The notes under the pieces: model-generated
Told to the model about the DNA's origin: nothing
The model's database searches: none
The model's input: the letters and a program-made list of their open reading frames with translations, nothing else
Program-made: the position numbers and the translations under genes
Shown: piece by piece, positions 18,558-26,345 of the stretch
Layout: every line of letters begins with the position of its first letter
How positions within the stretch are numbered: the first letter of the stretch is position 1
NCBI GenBank assembly: GCA_002731795.1
Contig: PCCQ01000023.1
Coordinates: forward strand, 16,755-55,330
Reading direction: 5' to 3'
Length of the DNA stretch: 38,576 bases
Origin: Fidelibacterota bacterium
GTDB taxonomy: Bacteria; Fidelibacterota; Marinisomatia; SCGC-AAA003-L08; D37C17

Positions 18558-18821
18558 ATGAAAACAGCAAAAAATTTAAGAAATACGTATAATGAATTGA
18601 AGGAAGTCTTTGAAAAGCTAAACTATAAAGTAGTTTTAGATAAGGGCAATTTTAATACAGGTTATTGTTTATTAGAACATGAAAAAATCATAGTTGTTAA
18701 CAAAAACAAGCCATACGAGAATAGAGTTAAAATTTTATCATCCATTCTTTCAAAAATCGATACAGATGACATATATTTAAAACCTAAAATTCGTGAGTTG
18801 ATGATTAGTTATAAAAATTAA
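18558..18821 (+). CDS. Conserved-looking small protein (87 aa), function unknown
   Basis: Complete ORF in the same direction as the upstream gene, balanced amino acid composition ('LNYKVVLDKGNFNTGYCLLEHEKIIVVNKNKPYENRVKILSSIL'). Confidence 0.7.
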   Translation: MKTAKNLRNTYNELKEVFEKLNYKVVLDKGNFNTGYCLLEHEKIIVVNKNKPYENRVKILSSILSKIDTDDIYLKPKIRELMISYKN

Positions 18822-18898
18822 ATCATGAGATTAAATAAAAATATAAAATTACTTTTTTCATTTTTGAATAAGGTAGTATATTCGTTCACAAATTTAAT

Positions 18899-18972
18899 TC
18901 CGGTATAGCTCAGTTGGTTAGAGCAACGGACTGTTAATCCGTGTGTCCCTGGTTCGAGTCCAGGTACCGGAG
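18899..18972 (+). tRNA. tRNA-Asn (anticodon GTT)
   Basis: TCCGGTA/TACCGGA 7-bp acceptor, D-arm GCTCAGTTGGTTAGAGC, anticodon stem ACGGA/TCCGT with loop CTGTTAA, T-arm CCTGG-TTCGAGT-CCAGG. 3' CCA not encoded. Confidence 0.98.
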
Positions 18973-18973
18973 C

Positions 18974-19005
18974 AAAAAACCCTTGATTAATCAAGGGTTT
19001 TTTTT
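18974..19005 (+). terminator. Rho-independent terminator after tRNA-Asn
   Basis: AAAAAACCCTTGATTAATCAAGGGTTTTTT perfect inverted repeat followed by T-run. Confidence 0.93.
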
Positions 19006-19017
19006 CTTTAAAAGATC

Positions 19018-19041
19018 GGGGCCCCTATACAGGGGCCCCTA
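19018..19041. repeat. Tandem GGGGCCCCTA direct repeat (2 copies, 4-bp spacer), each containing the palindrome GGGGCCCC
   Basis: GGGGCCCCTA-TACA-GGGGCCCCTA read directly; very GC-rich in an AT-rich intergenic region. Confidence 0.95.
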
Positions 19042-19238
19042 GAAAAAGCAAGATGAGGAGGAGATTAGAGAATTAACGGATGATTCTTGCTCTTCCTAAA
19101 TTATTTTAATTTATTAAATATAATCGCTCAGAAACAAAATAAATTTAATTTCTCCTTAGTTATTTTTTTAAATTTTAAAGAGATTCTTTATTTTGATCGA
19201 AAATTATGTAAATTTTAGGAAATAGAAGGAGTTGTAAT

Positions 19239-20696
19239 ATTATTTTATTAATTAAGATATTTTTTATTTCATTTATTTTATACTCTCAGGAAGTATACGA
19301 AGGATATACTCTTTTTACTCCAATAACTGAGGGACCAAACGGAGGAGGAGATAATTATACAAGATTAATTGATAATCATGGAAATATTATAAATCAGTGG
19401 AATCATGAGTCTTGTGCAGCTACTACCGCTTACTTGTTGGAGGATGGTTCTTTAATATGCCCAATGAAAGTTGAAAATCCGTTTATGGTAGGGGCAGCTT
19501 ATGGTGGAAAAATAGTAAAATATAACTGGAGGGGTGATATAATATGGGAGTATTCATATTCAGATACCAACCATCTTCAACATCATGATATAGAGCCGAT
19601 GCCTAATGGGAACATTCTATTATTATCATGGGATCGCAAAACCTATCTTGAAGCAATTAACGCAGGTAGAGAAGATATTGAAAGTGATATATGGCCAGAT
19701 AAAATTGTTGAGGTTGAATTGATAGGCAACAATGAAATTAATATTGTTTGGGAGTGGACCTTTTGGGATCATTTAATTCAAGATTTTGATTCTACGTTAT
19801 CTAACTATGGTGTTATTTCAGATCATCCTGAGCTACTTGATATCAATTTAGTAAGTCTTGATCTTGCAGCATTGGGATATTCAGATTGGACACACTCGAA
19901 TTCCATTGATTATAATGAAGAATTAGATCAAATTTTAATTTCTTGCCGAAATCTGCATGAAATATATATAATTGACCATAGCACAACTACTGAAGAAGCT
20001 GCAAGCCATTCAGGTGGGGATAGCGGGATGGGTGGTGACATATTATATAGGTGGGGGAATCCTATGAATTACAATCGTGGAAATCAGCAAAATAGAATGC
20101 TTATTGGACAACATGATGCAAATTGGATTGAGAACAGTTTTCCTGGAGAAGGTAATATTTTAATATATAATAATGGATCTATTACTAGTTTTGGACAAGA
20201 TTTTACACAATCTTCTGTTGTTCAAATAGAACCACCAATCAATGAATATGGTATTTATGAAATTGATGAAGTGCATTCATATTTTCCACTTGATTATAAT
20301 TGGAGTTATACTGATGATTTTTTCTCTCATATAATGTCTGGTGCTAGAAGATTAGAAAATGGGAATACTTTGATTGTTCCTGCAACTGAAAATAAAATTT
20401 TTGAAATAAATTCTGAAGGAGAAATTGTTTGGGAGTATTTACATAATGAAGTTGGTCATAATTCAATTTCAAAAGCATTTAAATATCCTTTAGATTATCT
20501 AAGATCAGGAAGTTTGTTGTTTGGGGATGTTAATTTTGATCAGAATACCGATATTTTTGATATTTTATTTATAATTAATTATATTCTTGAAATAAACCAA
20601 ATGGCTCAGAGTCAGATATATATATCAGATGTTAATAATGATCAAATTGTAAATATAGACGATATTATATCTCTAGTATTGCTAATTATTAATTAA
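19239..20696 (+). CDS. Arylsulfotransferase (ASST)-like secreted protein with dockerin-like C-terminus; probable non-canonical ATT start
   Basis: 'NHESCAATTAYLLEDGSLICPMKVENPF', 'LQHHDIEPMPNGNILLLSWD', 'DWTHSNSIDYNEELDQILISCRNLHEIYIIDHST', 'GDILYRWGNPMNY' resemble ASST beta-propeller. Frame is open upstream to 19212 and encodes a signal peptide (ILLIKIFFISFILYSQ). SD AAGGAG at 19226-19231. C-term 'GDVNFDQNTDIFDILFIINYIL...SDVNNDQIVNIDDIISLVLLII'. The ORF track's TTG start at 19434 would remove the signal peptide. Confidence 0.75.
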   Translation: MILLIKIFFISFILYSQEVYEGYTLFTPITEGPNGGGDNYTRLIDNHGNIINQWNHESCAATTAYLLEDGSLICPMKVENPFMVGAAYGGKIVKYNWRGDIIWEYSYSDTNHLQHHDIEPMPNGNILLLSWDRKTYLEAINAGREDIESDIWPDKIVEVELIGNNEINIVWEWTFWDHLIQDFDSTLSNYGVISDHPELLDINLVSLDLAALGYSDWTHSNSIDYNEELDQILISCRNLHEIYIIDHSTTTEEAASHSGGDSGMGGDILYRWGNPMNYNRGNQQNRMLIGQHDANWIENSFPGEGNILIYNNGSITSFGQDFTQSSVVQIEPPINEYGIYEIDEVHSYFPLDYNWSYTDDFFSHIMSGARRLENGNTLIVPATENKIFEINSEGEIVWEYLHNEVGHNSISKAFKYPLDYLRSGSLLFGDVNFDQNTDIFDILFIINYILEINQMAQSQIYISDVNNDQIVNIDDIISLVLLIIN

Positions 20697-20748
20697 GATT
20701 ATTATGGAACAAATAATTGTATTAGACTTTTAATATATGAGGATAATT

Positions 20749-21720
20749 ATGAAAAAGATATTATACACAGCTAAAATTTCAATATTAATTTTATTTCCTT
20801 TATTCAGTTCTGGGTGCTACACGATAATTAACCCTCCTGAAGACTATAGTAATTATCAAAATAATGATAGTTATAGCAAGACAGATACATTGAAAATTGA
20901 TGGTAATTATACTATTATAAATAATTATGAATCTAATGATCAAGAGGTATGTTGTAATTACAGTGATTGCCATGATTGGCCATGCACTGGGCATTACCAT
21001 GGACATCATCAAGGTCACCATTATGGTCATTATCATGGGTATGGATATTTTTACCATAGCCATCATCATCATTATTATGATAATGGTTATCATTATGGAT
21101 TTCATGATGGGTACTGGTGGGGCTATGAAGATGGATATGACGATGGATGGAATGACAATGAAGACTATAATGATGATTATGGTGAATCAAATAATGAGTA
21201 TGGTAACTCATCACATAATACTATTGAAAGGCGCGAAAATAGTTATAATCCGGAACAAGAAGAGATTGAAATTGGACAAGAAGATAGCTACGATCAGAAT
21301 GATGAAGAAATTGATGATAATACCTCAAATGATATCATAAATATAGAAAAAGATTTAATAATTAAACCCTCAATCCCTAATGATAATTCAGATAATAGTG
21401 AGAATTCGCCATATGAAAGAAAGTATAATGTAAATGACAATTCATCTCCAGTAATTAACTATGAAAGCATTTTACAGGAAGATAAGAAGGTTAAGCATAA
21501 AACTAGAAACAGAAATAGTGCAGCATTTGATATTGCTAAAATAATTATCACTTCAATTTCGAATTCAAAAAAATCAAAAAGCGATAAGTCTTCAGTATCA
21601 AAATCTAAAAATAAAAAAAAGGATAAATCTTCCACTAAAAAAAATAAAAAGAAAGATAAGTCCATTACTAATAGTAAAAAGAGTTCAAAAAAATCTTCAA
21701 ATGAAAAGCGTGGGATATAA
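20749..21720 (+). CDS. Putative lipoprotein with His/Tyr/Gly-rich metal-binding-like region and Lys/Ser-rich C-terminal tail
   Basis: Signal peptide MKKILYTAKISILILFPLFSSGC. 'CHDWPCTGHYHGHHQGHHYGHYHGYGYFYHSHHHHYYDNGYHYGFHDGYWWGYEDGYDDG'. Tail 'KKSKSDKSSVSKSKNKKKDKSSTKKNKKKDKS'. SD 'TGAGGATAATT' before the ATG at 20749. Confidence 0.8.
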   Translation: MKKILYTAKISILILFPLFSSGCYTIINPPEDYSNYQNNDSYSKTDTLKIDGNYTIINNYESNDQEVCCNYSDCHDWPCTGHYHGHHQGHHYGHYHGYGYFYHSHHHHYYDNGYHYGFHDGYWWGYEDGYDDGWNDNEDYNDDYGESNNEYGNSSHNTIERRENSYNPEQEEIEIGQEDSYDQNDEEIDDNTSNDIINIEKDLIIKPSIPNDNSDNSENSPYERKYNVNDNSSPVINYESILQEDKKVKHKTRNRNSAAFDIAKIIITSISNSKKSKSDKSSVSKSKNKKKDKSSTKKNKKKDKSITNSKKSSKKSSNEKRGI

Positions 21721-21722
21721 CA

Positions 21723-22898
21723 ATGAAAAAATATGTATTCATTTTTTTTATAATTAGCTCACAGGTATTTGGACAAAATCCAATAGATGCATTAAGACCT
21801 TTTTGGGGATATGAGTACTCACAAGTTTTATCTAATAGTATTGGAAATGCAACAGTTGCATCTGGATATATAACTCCTGGATTAACATCAAATCCAGCAA
21901 ATCTTGCAGCTATTCAATTTGGATATTTTCAATTAAACTTTTCTAATCGTCAATATAATAGTAATTCTTCAAGCGTCACAAATACAGGTTTCAATGGCAT
22001 TGATCTTGTTCATCCCGTTAAGGTATTTAGAGGAAGATTAGTCTACAGTCTAGGTGCTCATAAAAAGTCTGATTTTATTTCTAACTATCAAAATAATACA
22101 TCGAGATTTAATGAAAAAGGAAAACTCACCTCATATCATGTGGCTGCAGCATTAGAATTTGCTAGAAACTTATACTTAGGAGCAGATTTTAATTTTCTGT
22201 ATGGAAATAATGAGATGACAGTATTGGGTAATGATAAAACATATTATTATAAGCCGAGATATTCTGGTTCAAACATTACCCTAGGATTATTGCATATATT
22301 ATCTAAAAATTTTCAATATGGATTATCAGTTGATATGCCAACATCTTTATCAGTTAAAGAAAAGTATATAGAAACTAATTATCCTAGTGATGGAAATACG
22401 TTTTCACAAGTATATAATTATGAGGCAATAAAACCTATTACATTACATTTTGGCGCAGCTCTGTTATTAAAATCAGTTAATTTTTTTTATGAAGGGAAAC
22501 AAACAGATTGGAGTAATTTAGAGTTTGATTCTAATGAAATTGTTGAACAAGATGGAACCCCTGCTTCAATTTTAATTAATGAAGAGATTAGAAATATATA
22601 CACTTCAACGACATCACACCATTTTGGAACTGCTATAAAATTAAGAGATACTCCAATAAACTTATTTTCTGGGTATCAATATATACCTACACCCTTTAAT
22701 AGTGTTGATGAAGAAAATATAAATGAAGTTTTTGCGCGACATGCATATAATTTTGGTATTTCTTTGTCCCTTCAAAAGAACATTACAATCCAAGGATCAT
22801 ATGAAAATTACAATATAGACATAGCCGATGAATCAAATAATTTTGAAAGAATATCGATTGGCTTGTCTCTACATGACCTTTCGGGGTTCTGGAATTAG
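21723..22898 (+). CDS. Outer-membrane beta-barrel protein (FadL/TodX- or PorV/PorQ-like)
   Basis: Signal peptide MKKYVFIFFIISSQVFG; 'SIGNATVASGYITPGLTSNPANLAAIQFGYFQLNFS'; alternating beta pattern; 'FSGYQYIPTPFNSVDEENINEVFARHAYNFGISLSL'. Confidence 0.7.
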   Translation: MKKYVFIFFIISSQVFGQNPIDALRPFWGYEYSQVLSNSIGNATVASGYITPGLTSNPANLAAIQFGYFQLNFSNRQYNSNSSSVTNTGFNGIDLVHPVKVFRGRLVYSLGAHKKSDFISNYQNNTSRFNEKGKLTSYHVAAALEFARNLYLGADFNFLYGNNEMTVLGNDKTYYYKPRYSGSNITLGLLHILSKNFQYGLSVDMPTSLSVKEKYIETNYPSDGNTFSQVYNYEAIKPITLHFGAALLLKSVNFFYEGKQTDWSNLEFDSNEIVEQDGTPASILINEEIRNIYTSTTSHHFGTAIKLRDTPINLFSGYQYIPTPFNSVDEENINEVFARHAYNFGISLSLQKNITIQGSYENYNIDIADESNNFERISIGLSLHDLSGFWN

Positions 22899-22903
22899 TA
22901 AAT

Positions 22904-25552
22904 CTAAAATCCCATGTCCATTCCATCGCCACCCATAGAACCTTCGCGTTGGAATGATCTTCTTTGTTTTTCAAGTTCACCAAAATTATACTTTATTGAT
23001 ATAGAGTAGGTTCTTCCATTTCTTGAGCTACTCAAATCAGTATATTCCTCACCACCTGAATAACCAGGTGCGATATAGTCAATACCATCAATTAGAGGTT
23101 TTGTACGTGTCATTGAAAACCCTCCACCATTAAAAATATTATCAATATCGAATGAAAGTCTTACTCTTTTTTCAAATAGAGATTTTGTAATTCCAATATT
23201 TGCCCATATTGTACCCTTATTTCCAAACATTGAACCGTAATCATCGGCGCTTTTCATGTAGTAGTATCCAAATTCAAATCCAAAGTATTTAATATATTTT
23301 TCGGGCAAATTAACTTTACCATACATATTTAATCCTTTATTAACTCCATTAAGCTCAGAGTCGTCAGATCCATCTTGAAGATCATTATACCAAAACCCTC
23401 CACCTATAGTTTGACCCATTATCATAAAGAAGTACTCTAAGCCATAGCTTTTTGCTCTATCTGCATTTGCAAAAGTAACAACATCAAAATTTTCATATGA
23501 GTTATCACTATACCACTCAATTTTATCTCTGACTTCATTTAAATATAAATTAGTATAGAAAAATCCCATTGGAATTGGAGATTTAAATGATAATTCATAG
23601 TTTGTAGAATATTCAGGTTTCAAATTAGGATTTCCAACAAAAATAAAATTATTGGAGTGTATATCTCTAGGGAAAGGTCTAATTTGTCTTGATCCTCTGT
23701 GATGACCTCCGCCAGGCCTCTCTACTCTTGAACTTATTGCAAATTGCAGACTTTGTTTTTCTGTAATATTATAAGTTAGGTGTAAGCTCGGATATAAACT
23801 TGTATAATTATCTTTTAAATCAGTATTATTATTGTTCTCTAAAATTTGAGCATATGCTCCAATCTGATCTGAATCGCTTGATGTAAGCTCACAATTTTGA
23901 CAGCCACTTGTTATACAATCATCATATGTATCAAATTCTTCCTCATTGCAATACCAGGCATCAGGCAAGCCAGTAAAAATAATATTTTTATCAATATACT
24001 CTGTTCTAATTCCAGGTTTTATACTCCATTTATCATTAATTTGCGCATTGTATTCAAAAAATATGGCATGAATGTCTCTTTTGTATTTATAAATATTTTT
24101 TCCGGTTACTGATTCTACACTATCTACATATAATGAATAAAACATAGTCTCATCATTATTTCCTCCACCAAAACTATAACCTAATTCAAACTTTGAATTA
24201 TCATTTAGGGGAGATGAATATGAAAGGTCAAATTCTTGAGATTGAAGTTTACTTGAATGAGATGATAAGCTCTCATTACCACCTTGTATAACGGTTTCAG
24301 ACCCCTCATCAATTGGATGAGTATCAAAAGAATATGATAATGACAATTTTTTATCAGGATTATCATAAGATTTATCAGCTGAAAATGAAATTCCTATTTC
24401 ATAATTTTTATCAGATTCTTCTTCATTTGAAATTTTTGTTGTTGGGATTGGTTCATAACTATTTTCCAGGCCTGTTTCACTGGAACTGTAATTATTATAT
24501 CTAGATTCTAGATTTAAAGTTAAATCATCATCTATGTAATAATCTGATCCCAATCGTAAAATTTGCCCCCTCTTCTTTTTTTGACTATCCCAATCAAAAT
24601 AAATATTATTAGTAAGATCTTCTAATGAATCACTTGTAAAAGTAGTATATGATTTTCTGTAACCACTCCGATCCCTATATCGTAAACTATTTGAGTAAGA
24701 AGTATAGACATTAAATTTTTCTGTTTTATAATTTGAACTTATCGAAAGTCCTCCCATATCCAAAAAATCATGGTTTTTATTTTTCTTTGTAAATAATTTA
24801 ATTTCACCATTAAAACCCCGATCTTTATCTTTTTTTAATATGATATTTATAATTCCAGCCATACCTTCAGGATCATATTTTGCAGAAGGTGATGTAATAA
24901 CCTCTACTTTCTCAATCATTGATGCTGGGATATTATCAACATCATTACCACCTTCTCCAATTCGATTTTCACGACTATTAACAAGAATCTTTACATTTGA
25001 ACTTCCTTTTAAAGTTACAGAGCCATCTTGATCTACAAGGACCATAGGGACATTATTTAGTACATCTTCAGCAGATCCACTTGAAGCTAGGATATCTCCT
25101 GATGGAGTATAAACTAATTTGTCTGTTTCAAATTCAATTTTAGGCATATCTTCTGTAACACTAACTTCAAGAGCATCGATAGATTTTGGGCTTAAAGCTA
25201 TTGTTCCCAAATTTATTCTTACACCACTAAGAGTATTCAAAGAAATTTGATTATTTTTATAAATCTCATATCCAATAAACTGAATGATTAAGTAAAAATT
25301 ACCCATGGGAATTTTATCAATAGAAAAATATCCCTCTGCATCAGTTATTGAACCAAAAATTAAATCATCAGTATCAAGATCATATAATGATACTGAAGCA
25401 TATTCAATTGCATTTTTATTATCAAAATTAATAACAGTCCCATCAATAAAACCAATTGCAGAATAAGAGTTATCGTGTGAATGACCATCATCAGAATCAC
25501 CATGAGCAAAAATTGCGCAACATATTAATAGTAAAGTAAGAAATTTTTTCAT
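22904..25552 (-). CDS. TonB-dependent receptor with carboxypeptidase-regulatory-like N-terminal domain (outer-membrane beta-barrel family)
   Basis: 'GFIDGTVINFDNKNAIEYASVSLYD...GYFSIDKIPMGNFYLIIQFIGYE', plug 'ASSGSAEDVLNNVPMVLVDQDGSVTLKGSSNVKILVNSRE...ASMIEKVEVITSPSAKYDPEGMAGIINIILKK', long beta-barrel. Confidence 0.93.
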   Translation of the reverse strand: MKKFLTLLLICCAIFAHGDSDDGHSHDNSYSAIGFIDGTVINFDNKNAIEYASVSLYDLDTDDLIFGSITDAEGYFSIDKIPMGNFYLIIQFIGYEIYKNNQISLNTLSGVRINLGTIALSPKSIDALEVSVTEDMPKIEFETDKLVYTPSGDILASSGSAEDVLNNVPMVLVDQDGSVTLKGSSNVKILVNSRENRIGEGGNDVDNIPASMIEKVEVITSPSAKYDPEGMAGIINIILKKDKDRGFNGEIKLFTKKNKNHDFLDMGGLSISSNYKTEKFNVYTSYSNSLRYRDRSGYRKSYTTFTSDSLEDLTNNIYFDWDSQKKKRGQILRLGSDYYIDDDLTLNLESRYNNYSSSETGLENSYEPIPTTKISNEEESDKNYEIGISFSADKSYDNPDKKLSLSYSFDTHPIDEGSETVIQGGNESLSSHSSKLQSQEFDLSYSSPLNDNSKFELGYSFGGGNNDETMFYSLYVDSVESVTGKNIYKYKRDIHAIFFEYNAQINDKWSIKPGIRTEYIDKNIIFTGLPDAWYCNEEEFDTYDDCITSGCQNCELTSSDSDQIGAYAQILENNNNTDLKDNYTSLYPSLHLTYNITEKQSLQFAISSRVERPGGGHHRGSRQIRPFPRDIHSNNFIFVGNPNLKPEYSTNYELSFKSPIPMGFFYTNLYLNEVRDKIEWYSDNSYENFDVVTFANADRAKSYGLEYFFMIMGQTIGGGFWYNDLQDGSDDSELNGVNKGLNMYGKVNLPEKYIKYFGFEFGYYYMKSADDYGSMFGNKGTIWANIGITKSLFEKRVRLSFDIDNIFNGGGFSMTRTKPLIDGIDYIAPGYSGGEEYTDLSSSRNGRTYSISIKYNFGELEKQRRSFQREGSMGGDGMDMGF

Positions 25553-25633
25553 TTAGTAGCCTGTGTCGTTAAAGTTAGAATCATATCATTTTTAATAAAA
25601 AATTTAATAATATGAAGATATAGATAAAGTTTG

Positions 25634-25707
<74 letters not shown>

Positions 25708-25796
25708 TAACAAGTGAATAATTTATTATATCCACATATCTTTTCATAGCAAATATGATGGTTTTTTATTTAATGGATTTTGTATTTTAGGGTACT

Positions 25797-26345
25797 ATGA
25801 TAGAATATTTATATAGTATTGATTTTAAAATTTTATTTTTTATTAATCAGACACTTTCAAATTCTTTTTTTGATTTTATCATGCCACTTTTTGATAATGT
25901 CAAAAATTGGATACCTTACATTTTAATATTATGGATTTTATTATCATATTTTGATAAAAAAAATAGGGTCAAACTATTAATCCTCATTCCATTAGTAATT
26001 ACAATTGGAGATCTTCTTGGTAAGAATATTAAACATCTTGAATTACGAGATAGGCCTTGGTTTGCATTAGGAGATACAATTAACCATTTAGGTGGACATG
26101 GTGGTAAACACTATTCTTTCCCTTCCAATCATGCACTCAACATAACTAGTATGAGCTATATTTTTAGTTCAATATATAAAGATTATTCAAAATATTTCTG
26201 GTTTTATGCAGGGATAATTATTTTTTCTAGGGTATATATTGGAGTTCATTACCCTTTTGATGTTGTCATTGGCTCGTGCATTGGTTTTTCAGTAGGGGTG
26301 TTTAGCTATAAGATGTACAACAAAATAACTAAAATCCTTTTCTAG
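25797..26345 (+). CDS. PAP2-family phosphatase
   Basis: Three-part signature: 'KHLELRDRPWF' (KxxxxxxRP), 'SFPSNHALN' (PSxH), 'SRVYIGVHYPFDVVIG' (SRxxxxxHxxxD). Confidence 0.95.
   Translation: MIEYLYSIDFKILFFINQTLSNSFFDFIMPLFDNVKNWIPYILILWILLSYFDKKNRVKLLILIPLVITIGDLLGKNIKHLELRDRPWFALGDTINHLGGHGGKHYSFPSNHALNITSMSYIFSSIYKDYSKYFWFYAGIIIFSRVYIGVHYPFDVVIGSCIGFSVGVFSYKMYNKITKILF

Noticed and set aside
19434-20696. ORF-track TTG start for the arylsulfotransferase-like gene
   Set aside because: It truncates a conserved N-terminal segment and the signal peptide; the open frame with an SD upstream favours a start near 19239.
20800-21340. Multiple overlapping ORFs in other frames (20800..21105 -, 20927..21340 +, 20933..21214 -) with Met/Ile- or His-rich translations
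   Set aside because: Low-complexity by-products of the His-codon-rich gene 20749..21720 (CAT/ATG/ATC repeats); no RBS or plausible independent protein.
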